A DNA stretch of 64,000 bases from Streptomyces sp. NRRL S-87 (lineage in GTDB: Bacteria > Actinomycetota > Actinomycetes > Streptomycetales > Streptomycetaceae), in assembly GCF_000719335.1 (NCBI RefSeq), contig NZ_JOGB01000032.1, positions 1 through 64,000 of the forward strand. Reading direction: 5' to 3'. The first letter of the stretch is position 1. Each line of letters starts with the position of its first letter. Positions 56,178 to 64,000 of the stretch are shown here, piece by piece. Under the pieces are notes generated by a model. It did not search any database and was not told where the DNA came from. It was given only the letters and a program-made list of their open reading frames with translations. A program made the translations under genes and the position numbers.

Positions 56178-57806
56178 ATGAGACGAATCTCCCTGCTGGC
56201 CGCGGCGGGCCTGATGGCCCTTGGGCTGACCACCCCCGCACACGCCGCCGGTCCCGACTACGCCGTGAGCGGCCCCACCGAGGTCGGCCTGAACCCGTAC
56301 CCGGCGAAGGGCAGCCCGAAGAAGACCACCGTCGACATCGGGATCACCAATCCCACGTCGAGGGACTTCCACGGCACGTACACGCTCACGCTGGACCTGG
56401 CCGGGCTGAAGGGAGTCGCCGACGTCGCGCTCGGCGAGGTCGGCGACGACTGCGAGCGCACCGCGGACACGCTGGTCTGCGAGGGCTCGTCCCTCTGGGC
56501 CGGCGGGCGGACCGTCGTACAGCTGCGGCTGACCGCCGCCAAGGGGGCGGAGGACGGCGCGCACGGCACGGTCGCGGTCACCGGCAAGGCCGCGGGCATC
56601 CGCATCAGCCCGCGCACCACCACGGTCACGGTCGGCGGCCCCGACCTGGTCATGCAGCGCCTGCACCTGAAGAACCGCATGGAGGTCGGCGACCGGCAGG
56701 CCACCCCGATCTCCTTCGTGAACAAGGGCACCCGCCCCGCCGACGGCGTGGTGCTGGAGCTCCTGCACACCCGGGGCCTGGAGTTCGTCGAGAAGTACGA
56801 CAACTGCACGTTCCACCCGAACGGCCCGCAGCAGCGCGGCTGGGGCACCACCGTGTGCACCTTCGAGGGCTCCTTCGAGCCCAAGTACGTCTACGAGCTC
56901 GACGCGCCGCTGCACCTGAAGGCCACCCAGCGGGCCTGGTACGACTCGTTCATCTACCGGATCAAGGAGACGGGCGCGGCCTCCACCGCCCTGAACGACT
57001 CCAAGGCGGGCCCGAAGTCCGGGGTCAGGATCGGTGCGAAGCGGGTCCTCGCGCAGCCGTACTCGTCGGACCTGAATCCCTGGGACAACCAGCAGGAGTT
57101 CGACTTCCAGACCACCAACACCGCCGACTTCGCCGCCACCCCGCTCGCGTTCGACGGCACGGCGGGCGAGACGGTGAAGGCCCGCTTCGGGTTCCGCAAC
57201 CAGGGCCCGGCCTGGATCGGCAACATCCGCTCCGGCGAGCCCGTCGCCACCGTCGACGTCCGCGTCCCGGCCGGCGCCTCGGTCACCCGCAAGCCCAAGG
57301 CCTGCGCCGCGCTCAGCGCCGACGGCACGCCGCGCGAGCGGCAGCTGGGCGCCCCGCGCTACCGCTGCCAGAGCGGGTACGCCGTGCTCGACGGCGCGAC
57401 CGTCACCTTCCCGTTCGAGCTGCGGGTCGACCGGGTCGTCCCCGACGCCAAGGGTTCCGTCGCGGTCGGCACCTGGGCCCCCGACGGCCGCCTGGGCCGG
57501 CTCGCCTTCGACCCCAAGCACGCCAACGACACCGCCGCCCTGGTCCTGAACCCCACCCGGGTGCCGACGCAGCCGACCCCGGGGGCCACGGCGTCGCCCA
57601 CCACGGGCGCCACGCCGGCCGCCACCCCCTCGGCCACCGGCGGCGCGACCCCGTCCGCCACGGCCCCGACGACCGCCGGGCCCGGCGGCAACCTGGCCTC
57701 CACCGGCAGCTCCGCCGCGCTCCTCGCGGGGGCCGCGGCGATCGCCCTCGTCGGCGGCACCGGCCTCTTCCTGGCGACCCGCCGCAGGACGGGCCGGCAC
57801 ACCTGA
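56178..57806 (+). CDS. Sortase-anchored surface protein (LAxTG)
   Basis: This 542-residue protein has a cleavable signal peptide (MRRISLLAAAGLMALGL, cut near AHAA) and several beta-rich repeats of about 100-130 residues that look Ig-like. A Thr/Pro/Ala stalk precedes a C-terminal sorting signal: LASTG, hydrophobic helix, then RRRTGRH. LAxTG is the motif recognised by class E sortases in Streptomyces, so the protein should be linked to peptidoglycan. Adhesive or structural roles are possible; no ligand is known. Confidence 0.85.
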   Translation: MRRISLLAAAGLMALGLTTPAHAAGPDYAVSGPTEVGLNPYPAKGSPKKTTVDIGITNPTSRDFHGTYTLTLDLAGLKGVADVALGEVGDDCERTADTLVCEGSSLWAGGRTVVQLRLTAAKGAEDGAHGTVAVTGKAAGIRISPRTTTVTVGGPDLVMQRLHLKNRMEVGDRQATPISFVNKGTRPADGVVLELLHTRGLEFVEKYDNCTFHPNGPQQRGWGTTVCTFEGSFEPKYVYELDAPLHLKATQRAWYDSFIYRIKETGAASTALNDSKAGPKSGVRIGAKRVLAQPYSSDLNPWDNQQEFDFQTTNTADFAATPLAFDGTAGETVKARFGFRNQGPAWIGNIRSGEPVATVDVRVPAGASVTRKPKACAALSADGTPRERQLGAPRYRCQSGYAVLDGATVTFPFELRVDRVVPDAKGSVAVGTWAPDGRLGRLAFDPKHANDTAALVLNPTRVPTQPTPGATASPTTGATPAATPSATGGATPSATAPTTAGPGGNLASTGSSAALLAGAAAIALVGGTGLFLATRRRTGRHT

Positions 57807-57897
57807 CGCGCGGGCGCGCCCGGACCGGGGGGTACGGGCGCGCCGGCGCTGAGGGGGGGGCGCTGCCCGTGCGCACGGGGGGGGTGCGGGCGTGAGA

Positions 57898-57929
57898 AGG
57901 GCCCCGCGGACTGCTGTCCGCGGGGCCCT
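57898..57929 (+). terminator. Terminator of the surface-protein gene
   Basis: AGGGCCCCGCGGAC (57898-57911) pairs perfectly with 57916-57929 (14 bp, loop TGCT), about 90 bp after the stop. Confidence 0.85.
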
Positions 57930-58071
57930 CCCCATGTCGTCCGGCGTCAGGGCAGCGCCGGAACCGCTCCGCGGCGCCGGGGGGACGCGCCGCGTGGCCA
58001 GTGAATGCATCGTGCTCGACGGGCCGCCGACCCGCAACCATTTCGGCCAAGGTGACCGTTTCCGGCCAGAT

Positions 58072-58117
58072 GGGTCCCGGGGTGGGTCCCGGACACGGGT
58101 CCCGGGGTGGGTCCCGG
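58072..58117. repeat. Perfect 21-bp direct repeat, period 25
   Basis: GGGTCCCGGGGTGGGTCCC-GG occurs at 58072-58092 and 58097-58117, separated by ACAC. Each unit is itself built of two GGGTCCCGG copies. Confidence 0.8.
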
Positions 58118-58128
58118 GAGGATCGGAC

Positions 58129-58160
58129 CGGCCGGCCCCGGGCGTCCCCGGGGCCGGCCG
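58129..58160 (-). terminator. Strong hairpin, probable chorismate mutase terminator
   Basis: CGGCCGGCCCCGGG (58129-58142) pairs perfectly with 58147-58160 (14 bp, loop CGTC). It lies about 230 bp beyond the chorismate mutase stop in a gene-free stretch (57930-58393). Confidence 0.65.
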
Positions 58161-58393
58161 TCCTTTGGGGTGACCGGGCTGCTGTCCCCTGCCGACCGGT
58201 CACGCGCTGGGGCGAGGTCCCACGACGTACGCTCCACGGGCCGTACGTCTCATCGCTCCAGCGGAGCCACGCGTGGTGTGTGCGGGCCCGCGCCTGGCTG
58301 GCGCGGACTATCCACACCAACGAAGCCCCACGGGGCCGGTCACGGTCCGGACGGGTGACAAACGCACGCCCGCACGGCGGTCGCCGGCAGCGG

Positions 58394-58717
58394 TCAGACC
58401 CGGCCGCGGCACAGCTCCAGCAGCGTCATCGCCAGCGCGGTGCCGGGCTTGCCGAGGGCCTCGTTGTAGTGCGCGAGGACCTCCATCTCGCGCGAGAGGT
58501 TCACGCGGCGCCCGCCCGAGGTGATCCGGGCGTCCTGGATCACGGCCGAGACGGCCATCCGTTCCTGGATCAGGCCGATGATCCGGTCGTCGAGGGCGTC
58601 GATCCGCTCGCGGGCGCCGCCGATCAGCTCGGCCGCGTCGGCGGTGCGGGCACCGGTGGTCTCGGCGGCGGTCCCGGCGGTGCGGGCGGCGGGCGCGGTG
58701 GCGGCGGTGGTGGTCAC
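58394..58717 (-). CDS. Chorismate mutase (AroQ class)
   Basis: This all-helical AroQ-type mutase of 107 residues converts chorismate to prephenate, the branch to Phe and Tyr. The core begins at about residue 32 (GARERIDALDDRIIGLIQER) and continues with AVSAVIQDARI, RREMEV-like NLSREMEVLAHY and a final helix ending CRGRV. The first 30 residues are an Ala/Thr-rich extension. It is divergent from guaA. Its leader carries a candidate aromatic attenuator. Confidence 0.9.
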   Translation of the reverse strand: MTTTAATAPAARTAGTAAETTGARTADAAELIGGARERIDALDDRIIGLIQERMAVSAVIQDARITSGGRRVNLSREMEVLAHYNEALGKPGTALAMTLLELCRGRV

Positions 58718-58759
58718 GGGCTTCTCCTGTCGGTGGTGGCCGACGACCCGTACGACGAC

Positions 58760-58793
58760 AGAGCGCCCCGGGCCTGTCGGCCGGGGGCGCTCT
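58760..58793 (-). terminator. Attenuator-type hairpin in the chorismate mutase leader
   Basis: AGAGCGCCCC (58760-58769) pairs perfectly with 58784-58793; an inner GGCC/GGCC pair (58771-58774, 58779-58782) extends the stem. On the minus strand it lies between the leader peptide and the mutase gene, about 30 bases after the leader stop. There is no U-tract, which is common in Streptomyces terminators. Confidence 0.65.
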
Positions 58794-58824
58794 GGGTGGT
58801 CTGTTCAGTGGCTCGGAGCGAGCA

Positions 58825-58893
58825 TCACGAGGACCCATGGCGACCGGACCGACCGGTGCCATAGGTAAAGAGGAAGCTCAGCTGCTTGCGCAC
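58825..58893 (-). CDS. Candidate leader peptide of chorismate mutase (22 residues)
   Basis: A GTG-initiated ORF of 22 codons encodes MRKQLSFLFTYG at its start. It has two Phe and one Tyr within five residues, the end products of the pathway opened by chorismate mutase. The GTG lies seven bases after the predicted -10, so the transcript would be leaderless and no ribosome binding site is needed. The hairpin at 58760-58793 follows. It is too short to judge by coding statistics. Confidence 0.5.
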   Translation of the reverse strand: MRKQLSFLFTYGTGRSGRHGSS

Positions 58894-58900
58894 GGCACGG

Positions 58901-58930
58901 AATCTAGCCGTCCCGCGGGCCCATCACCAA
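58901..58930 (-). promoter_or_regulatory. Promoter of the chorismate mutase leader transcript
   Basis: On the minus strand TTGGTG (58930-58925) and TAGATT (58906-58901) are 18 bases apart. The expected start is at or next to the leader GTG at 58893. Confidence 0.6.
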
Positions 58931-58985
58931 CCGGGTTCGGATGGTGAGACAGGACCGGCCGGGGCCCGGGTTCGGATGGTGAGAC
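58931..58985. repeat. Two perfect 20-bp direct repeats upstream of guaA
   Basis: CCGGGTTCGGATGGTGAGAC occurs at 58931-58950 and 58966-58985, 35 bp apart. They lie between the chorismate mutase promoter and a guaA -10-like TAGAAT at 59009-59014. Confidence 0.85.
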
Positions 58986-59053
58986 GAAGACGGGCGTGCG
59001 AGCGCCGTTAGAATCGACAAAACAACACCCTCTTTCCCGCCGGAAGGCCCGCC

Positions 59054-60634
59054 GTGCCAGAAGCACCCTCCGCCGCCCCGGACGTCGTCCTCGTTGTCGA
59101 CTTCGGCGCGCAGTACGCCCAGCTCATCGCCCGCCGCGTCCGTGAGGCCCGGGTCTACAGCGAGATCGTGCCGAGCACGATGCCCGTGGCCGAGATGCTG
59201 GCCAAGAACCCCAAGGCGATCATCCTCTCCGGCGGCCCGTCCTCCGTGTACGAGGAGGGTGCCCCCACGATCGACCGCGCCCTGTTCGAGGCCGGCGTCC
59301 CCGTCTTCGGCATGTGCTACGGCTTCCAGCTGATGGCCACCACCCTGGGCGGCACGGTCGACAACACCGGTGCGCGCGAGTACGGCCGTACCCCGCTGAC
59401 CGTCACCAGGACCGGCTCCACCCTCTTCGAGGGCACCCCCGAGCACCAGTCGGTGTGGATGTCGCACGGCGACGCCTGCTCCGCCGCTCCCGAGGGCTTC
59501 ACCGTGACCGCCTCCACCAACGTGGTGCCGGTCGCCGCCTTCGAGAACGACGAGAAGAAGCTGTACGGCGTGCAGTACCACCCCGAGGTGATGCACTCCA
59601 CGCACGGCCAGCAGATCCTCGAGCACTTCCTCTACCGGGGCGCGGGCCTGAAGCCCGACTGGACCACCGGCAACGTCATCGAGGAGCAGATCGCCGCCAT
59701 CCGCGCGCAGGTCGGCGACAAGCGCGCCATCTGCGGCCTGTCCGGCGGCGTGGACTCCGCCGTGGCCGCGGCCCTCGTGCAGAAGGCCATCGGTGACCAG
59801 CTGACCTGCGTGTACGTCGACCACGGCCTGATGCGCAAGGGCGAGACCGAGCAGGTCGAGAAGGACTTCGTCGCCGCGACCGGCGTCAAGCTGAAGGTCG
59901 TCGACGCCCAGGAGCGCTTCCTGACCGCCCTCGCCGGGGTCTCCGACCCCGAGGAGAAGCGGAAGATCATCGGTCGCGAGTTCATCCGCGTCTTCGAGCA
60001 GGCCCAGGCCGAGATCATCGCCGAGGCCCCCGACGACCAGCCCGTCGAGTTCCTGGTCCAGGGCACGCTGTACCCGGACATCGTCGAGTCCGGCGGCGGC
60101 ACCGGCACCGCGAACATCAAGTCGCACCACAACGTCGGCGGCCTGCCCGAGGACCTGGAGTTCAAGCTCGTCGAGCCGCTGCGCCAGCTGTTCAAGGACG
60201 AGGTCCGCATGGTCGGCCAGGACCTCGGCCTCCCCGAGGAGATCGTCCAGCGCCAGCCCTTCCCGGGCCCGGGCCTGGGCATCCGCATCGTCGGCGAGGT
60301 CACCAAGGAGCGCCTGGACCTGCTGCGCGAGGCCGACGCCATCGCCCGCCACGAGCTGACCGCGGCCGGCCTGGACCGCGAGATCTGGCAGTGCCCGGTC
60401 GTGCTGCTCGCCGACGTCCGCAGCGTGGGCGTGCAGGGCGACGGCCGCACCTACGGCCACCCGATCGTGCTGCGCCCGGTCTCCTCCGAGGACGCCATGA
60501 CGGCCGACTGGACCCGCATGCCGTACGAGGTGCTGGCCCGCATCTCGACCCGGATCACCAACGAGGTGCCGGACGTGAACCGCGTGGTCCTGGACTGCAC
60601 CAGCAAGCCGCCGGGCACCATCGAGTGGGAGTAG
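59054..60634 (+). CDS. guaA: GMP synthase (glutamine-hydrolysing)
   Basis: This 526-residue enzyme converts XMP to GMP. The N-terminal class I glutaminase carries the nucleophile in [10 protein letters not shown] and a His/Glu pair in QYHPEV. The ATP-pyrophosphatase domain has the P-loop [15 protein letters not shown]. The C-terminal dimerisation domain ends [10 protein letters not shown]. It begins with GTG. It completes the guanine branch with guaB in this window. Confidence 0.97.
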   Translation: MPEAPSAAPDVVLVVDFGAQYAQLIARRVREARVYSEIVPSTMPVAEMLAKNPKAIILSGGPSSVYEEGAPTIDRALFEAGVPVFGMCYGFQLMATTLGGTVDNTGAREYGRTPLTVTRTGSTLFEGTPEHQSVWMSHGDACSAAPEGFTVTASTNVVPVAAFENDEKKLYGVQYHPEVMHSTHGQQILEHFLYRGAGLKPDWTTGNVIEEQIAAIRAQVGDKRAICGLSGGVDSAVAAALVQKAIGDQLTCVYVDHGLMRKGETEQVEKDFVAATGVKLKVVDAQERFLTALAGVSDPEEKRKIIGREFIRVFEQAQAEIIAEAPDDQPVEFLVQGTLYPDIVESGGGTGTANIKSHHNVGGLPEDLEFKLVEPLRQLFKDEVRMVGQDLGLPEEIVQRQPFPGPGLGIRIVGEVTKERLDLLREADAIARHELTAAGLDREIWQCPVVLLADVRSVGVQGDGRTYGHPIVLRPVSSEDAMTADWTRMPYEVLARISTRITNEVPDVNRVVLDCTSKPPGTIEWE

Positions 60635-60784
60635 TCCCTCCCGTACGCCGCCGAGGCCGTCGTCCGCCCCTTTCCGGGAGCGGGCGGCGGCCTCGCCGTT
60701 TCCGCGGCCGCCCGCCTCTGGCCCCTTGCGCGGGGCGCGGGTACGGTGCGCCGCGACCCGAGCCGTACGTGAGGAGCGCCGACG

Positions 60785-61600
60785 ATGTCCGAGCAGCCCC
60801 AGCCCGTGCCCGCGGAGCACCTCCGGTTCGCGATGCCGCCGCGGCACGGGACGCCGGCCGAGGAGCGGGCGCACCGGAAGGAGCGGCTGGCCGGGGCGCT
60901 GCGGCTGTTCGCCGCCCTCGGGTACGAGGACGGGGTCTCGGGTCACGTCACCGCCCGCGACCCGGAGTTCCCCGACTGCTACTGGGTCAACCCCTTCGGC
61001 CGGGCACTGGCCGGGATCGGGCCCGAGGACCTGGTCCTGGCCGACGGCGACGGGCGCGTCCTGCAGGGCGACCAGCACGTCAACCAGGCCGCCTTGGAAG
61101 TGCACGCGGCCGTCCACCGGGCCCGCCCCGACGTGGTGGCCGTGGCACACGCCCACTCCGACCACGGCCGGGCCTTCGCCGCCCTCGGCGAGCTGCTCGA
61201 CCCCATCACCCAGGAGGCCTGCGCCTTCTACCAGGACCACGCCCTGCTGGACCGCTACACCGGGCCGGCCGCCGGGACCGGCGACGCCCGCCTGATCGCG
61301 GCGGCCCTCGGCCCCCACAAGGCGCTCGTCCTGCGCAACCACGGGCTGCTGACCGTCGGGGACTCGGTCGACGCGGCCGCGTGGTGGTTCGTCTCCCTCG
61401 ACCGCTCGTGCGGGATCCAGCTGGCCGCGCGGGCCGCCGGGAAGCCCGTACCGATCGACCACAAGAGCGCCGTCCTGACCCGGGAGCAGCTGGGAACGGA
61501 CCTGGTCGCGTGGATCAGCTTCCAGCCGCTGTGGCAGCGCGTCGCCGGGGAACCGGGGCCGGCGGGGTCAACATCACGTACGGGAACTCACCCCCTCTGA
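60785..61600 (+). CDS. Class II aldolase/adducin family protein
   Basis: This protein has 271 residues and the fold of fuculose-phosphate aldolase. The block GYEDGVSGHVTARDP is at the N-terminus. Metal-binding His lie in VAVAHAHSDHGRAF and LRNHGLLTVG. Family members are aldolases, epimerases or, in adducin-like forms, of unknown activity. The C-terminus is short and basic. It stands alone between guaA and a membrane protein gene. Substrate unknown. Confidence 0.85.
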   Translation: MSEQPQPVPAEHLRFAMPPRHGTPAEERAHRKERLAGALRLFAALGYEDGVSGHVTARDPEFPDCYWVNPFGRALAGIGPEDLVLADGDGRVLQGDQHVNQAALEVHAAVHRARPDVVAVAHAHSDHGRAFAALGELLDPITQEACAFYQDHALLDRYTGPAAGTGDARLIAAALGPHKALVLRNHGLLTVGDSVDAAAWWFVSLDRSCGIQLAARAAGKPVPIDHKSAVLTREQLGTDLVAWISFQPLWQRVAGEPGPAGSTSRTGTHPL

Positions 61601-61680
61601 CGTCGGCGGCGGCCGGGAGCACTGCCGGGGTGGTGCACAATTCGCTGGCACTGCACGGTAGTTAGAGAGGCGGCACGTAC

Positions 61681-62949
61681 GTGGCTGTCCAAGAGATCAT
61701 CCACCGGAGTACCCACGGCGGCGGCTGCACCTGCGACGACTGCCCGCACGGTGCCCGCGAGGGCCACCGCAGGGCCGTCGCCGCCTTCGTCGAGCGCCGC
61801 GACGAGTACGCCGCCGGCCAGGGGCTGCCGGCCGCCGTCGCCCGCTCGGCCGGGGCCTCGCGCCAGTGGGTGTCCGACGAGCTCACGCAGGCCGCCCGGA
61901 CGGTCGCCGACCGCGGCCGGGAGGCCGGTCACTCCTGGCTGTACCTGCTGTCCCGGCGCGCCGTACTGGCCGTCTGGATCGCGGCCGGCGTGCTGCTCGT
62001 CGTGCAGGTCGGCACCGCCCTGGGTACCGGCTGGTCCGCCGCGCGCACCGCCGGGCTGCTGGCCGCGGTGCTGCTGGCGGGGCTCCTGACGGTGGCAGCC
62101 CGCGCGCAGACCCTGCGCGGCGGCCTGCTGGCGCCGCTGGTGGGCGAGGACAACCGGCTCTCGACCTCGAAGGCCGTGCCGTGCGCATGGCTGCTGCTGG
62201 CGGCCTTCGCGGCGCTGCTGCCCGCGCTGCGGCTGGCCGCGAACCCGCCGGGGCAGGAGCGCGAGGGCCTGTACGCCGGGCTGGAGCTGGACCGGGCGCT
62301 GCCCCTGCTGACCGTGCTCGCGATCACCTCCGCGGTGGCGGTGGTGGTGCGGCGCGTGGTGGCCGTACGGATCCTGGGCCAGCGGCTGCAGAAGCTGCCG
62401 GCCGACCGGCCGCGCGGCGCGGACCTGCTCACCGACGACGCGGGGCGGGGCAGCTTCCCCGACGCGCAGTACGTGCTGGTCTCGACCGTCACCCTCGCCT
62501 TCGCGGCGGTGGCGCTGGCCCGCTTCCCCGACCGGCTGCCACACCTGCCGTGGTCGCTCGCGGTGCTGACCGGGCTCTCGGCGGCGGTCTACCTGGCCGC
62601 GAAGTACGCCGAGGGGACCCGGCCGCTGGTCCTGTCGGTCGTGCGGGCCCGGGAGCCGGGAGACCTCGACGCGGCGATCCGCACCGGGGACGACATCGAG
62701 ATCCGCGGCGTGGGCTTCGTACCGCCCGGGGCGCAGACGCCCGAGATGCTGGCCCGGCTGGTGGTGCGGATCGGGACGGTGCACGTCCACGTGCCCCTGG
62801 TGCCGGTCGCCGGCGGCTTCTCCAACCCGTCCGACCAGGTCCTCACCGTCCCGGTGCCGGCGGACGTCGAGCCCGGCCGGGTGGAGGTCCAGGTCGTCAC
62901 GGCCGCGGGCGTGGAGTCCAACCGCTGCTCCATCGACGTGGCGGACTGA
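61681..62949 (+). CDS. Membrane protein with N-terminal Cys cluster and C-terminal Ig-like domain
   Basis: The product has 422 residues. The N-terminal HGGGCTCDDCPHG could bind one metal ion. A helical stretch (about 30-80) precedes five or so membrane helices (about 95-315). The last 100 residues (VVRAREPGDLDAAIRTGDD, then repeated beta strands) look like an IPT/TIG or Ig-like domain. I recognise no named family. It starts with GTG directly after GAGAGG. Confidence 0.75.
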   Translation: MAVQEIIHRSTHGGGCTCDDCPHGAREGHRRAVAAFVERRDEYAAGQGLPAAVARSAGASRQWVSDELTQAARTVADRGREAGHSWLYLLSRRAVLAVWIAAGVLLVVQVGTALGTGWSAARTAGLLAAVLLAGLLTVAARAQTLRGGLLAPLVGEDNRLSTSKAVPCAWLLLAAFAALLPALRLAANPPGQEREGLYAGLELDRALPLLTVLAITSAVAVVVRRVVAVRILGQRLQKLPADRPRGADLLTDDAGRGSFPDAQYVLVSTVTLAFAAVALARFPDRLPHLPWSLAVLTGLSAAVYLAAKYAEGTRPLVLSVVRAREPGDLDAAIRTGDDIEIRGVGFVPPGAQTPEMLARLVVRIGTVHVHVPLVPVAGGFSNPSDQVLTVPVPADVEPGRVEVQVVTAAGVESNRCSIDVAD

Positions 62950-63083
62950 CCCGCGGCGCCGGGGCGCGGTGCCCCGACCCGCCCGTCCGGCGGCGTCCTT
63001 CGGTCCACGGGGCGCGGCCTGGCCGTCGACGGGTCGCGTCCCAGCCGTCGACGGGACGGGGCCGAGCAGGTAGACATGGGGGC

Positions 63084-63608
63084 GTGACCGGATTCGCTCG
63101 CTCCGACCTCGCCGCGCTGCGCGCGCGGGCCACCCGCCACGCGCTGCTCCCGCTGCGCGTGTTCCTGGGCGTGACGTTCGTCTACGCCGGGCTGGACAAG
63201 CTGACCGACCCGGCGTTCCTCAAGGACTCCGGTACCGGCTCCATCGGGGAGCTGATGCACGCCGTGCGCGACAGTTCCGCGATCCCCGCGCTGGTGGACC
63301 TCGCCCTGAAGGGGCCCGTCACCTTCGCGGTCCTCCTCGCGGTCGGGGAGATCCTCGTCGGCCTCGGCACGCTGGTCGGGCTCTTCGGCCGCGTCGCGGC
63401 CACCGGCGGGGCCCTGATCTCGCTGAGCCTGTGGCTGACCGTCAGCTGGCAGACCACGCCGTACTACTACGGCAACGACCTGGTCTACCTGATCTCCTGG
63501 CTGCCCCTCGTCCTCGCCGGGGCCCCCACCTTCTCCCTCGATGCCCTCCTCGCCACCCGCCGCCGCGACGCCCTGCCGTCGCACCGCGGGCGGGACCTCG
63601 TGTCCTAG
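63084..63608 (+). CDS. DoxX family membrane protein
   Basis: This DoxX-type protein has 174 residues and four hydrophobic helices. The family block LRVFLGVTFVYAGLDKLTDP is near the N-terminus, with GEILVGLGTLVGLFGR and a late WLPLVLAGAPTFSLDALL. DoxX proteins are linked to quinone or thiol redox reactions. The GTG at 63084 places the first helix correctly. Confidence 0.85.
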   Translation: MTGFARSDLAALRARATRHALLPLRVFLGVTFVYAGLDKLTDPAFLKDSGTGSIGELMHAVRDSSAIPALVDLALKGPVTFAVLLAVGEILVGLGTLVGLFGRVAATGGALISLSLWLTVSWQTTPYYYGNDLVYLISWLPLVLAGAPTFSLDALLATRRRDALPSHRGRDLVS

Positions 63609-63627
63609 CTCTCGTCCGGCCCGGTCG

Positions 63628-63852
63628 TCAGCCCCGGTCCCGGTTGCCGGTCGGCTCGGCGCGGTCGCCGCGCCGGACGATGTAGGCGACCGTGCCGGCC
63701 AGTGCGGCCAGGGCGAGGCCGCCGGCCACAAGGGGGAGGAGGACCCACACGGAGACGGCGAGGCGGTCGCGGGCGTCGAGGGCGAAGAGCACCCCGGCCA
63801 CCAGCTGCACCACGCCGGCGATCAGCCGGCCCGGCTGGAACTCATGACGCAC
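63628..63852 (-). CDS. Small membrane protein
   Basis: This protein has 74 residues and two hydrophobic helices (about 9-26 and 33-58) with a basic C-terminus. It overlaps the end of the upstream PspC-like gene by 11 bp, so the pair is translationally coupled. It is probably an accessory of an envelope-stress protein. No family name is offered. Confidence 0.75.
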   Translation of the reverse strand: MRHEFQPGRLIAGVVQLVAGVLFALDARDRLAVSVWVLLPLVAGGLALAALAGTVAYIVRRGDRAEPTGNRDRG

Positions 63853-64000
63853 GGGTCACCTCCACCTGTCCCACTCCCGCCTTCAGCCGCAGTTCCAGGG
63901 TGCCGCCGGACGCGGCCCCCGGGGCCGGCCGGAGGGTCACCCGCTCGTCGTTGTCCGTCCGCACCCGGATGTCGTCCGGCTTGTCGCCGGGCAGCTGGAT
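63842..64000 (-). CDS. C-terminal end of a PspC / LiaF-like envelope protein (partial)
   Basis: Only the last 52 residues are in the window; the rest lies beyond base 64000. The sequence is beta-rich and ends TLELRLKAGVGQVEVTRAS, the pattern of the repeated-strand (toast-rack) C-terminal domain in actinobacterial PspC and cell-wall-stress proteins. It is the upstream partner of the small membrane protein. Confidence 0.6.
   Translation of the reverse strand: MQLPGDKPDDIRVRTDNDERVTLRPAPGAASGGTLELRLKAGVGQVEVTRAS

Noticed and set aside
50485..56241. Very long open frame (over 1900 codons) on the minus strand
   Set aside because: It lies antisense to kinase 3, the aldehyde dehydrogenase and the GMC gene. 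It is Arg/Gly/Val-rich with no recognisable domain, as expected from GC-rich codon bias opposite real genes.

Overview
The window is high-GC actinobacterial DNA, almost certainly from a Streptomyces chromosome. It carries whiD and bldM side by side, a dual-CIRCE groES-groEL1 operon with a His-rich GroEL1 tail, many GTG starts and stop/start overlaps. The gene order matches from memory the core region of Streptomyces coelicolor around rplM-rpsI-glmM to guaA. No tRNA, rRNA, phage, transposase or CRISPR array was found. This is mainly conserved core chromosome, so the interest lies in regulatory DNA, small genes, repeats and enzymes that have lost catalytic residues.

Layout. 0-9 kb: membrane-anchored protein, ABC-F ATPase, GT87 mannosyltransferase-like protein, rplM-rpsI, glmM, coaA, lipoprotein. 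9-22.9 kb: cell-wall precursor and tRNA-modification genes (glmS, acpS, nnr, alr, tsaE, tsaB-rimI-tsaD). Inserted among them are a PadR-controlled carotenoid-oxygenase pair and a small gene under an iron-box-like palindrome. 22.8-28.5 kb: small ORFs, a THUMP-like methyltransferase, two tandem lipoprotein polysaccharide deacetylases and an FtsW/RodA protein. 28.7-31 kb: groES-groEL1. 31-34.4 kb: ester cyclase, SDR, MOSC and LysR genes. 34.5-39.8 kb: developmental and growth regulators whiD, bldM and an ECF sigma factor, then guaB and a guaB3 paralogue. 40-44 kb: membrane protein, degenerate nucleotide-sugar dehydrogenase, glpD. 44-52.3 kb: three tandem membrane Ser/Thr kinases, the middle one a pseudokinase. 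52.4-57.8 kb: succinate-semialdehyde-type dehydrogenase, GMC oxidoreductase, sortase-anchored surface protein. 58.4-60.6 kb: chorismate mutase divergent from guaA. 60.8-64 kb: class II aldolase-like, membrane, DoxX and PspC-type genes; the last is cut by the window edge.

The strongest new signals are as follows. (1) A promoter, an apparently leaderless 22-residue leader peptide containing Phe-Leu-Phe-Thr-Tyr, and a strong hairpin lie in order upstream of the chorismate mutase gene; this looks like aromatic-amino-acid attenuation. (2) A split pseudokinase sits between two active kinases that share its type of ectodomain. (3) A nucleotide-sugar dehydrogenase has lost its catalytic Cys and Lys. 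(4) A palindromic MITE-like element occurs twice in inverted orientation and supplies the C-terminus of a carotenoid oxygenase. (5) A perfect 18-bp iron-box-like palindrome covers the promoter region of a 73-codon gene. (6) A 9-5-9 inverted repeat lies in the whiD leader. All functions come from sequence reading and family knowledge; no database search was run.
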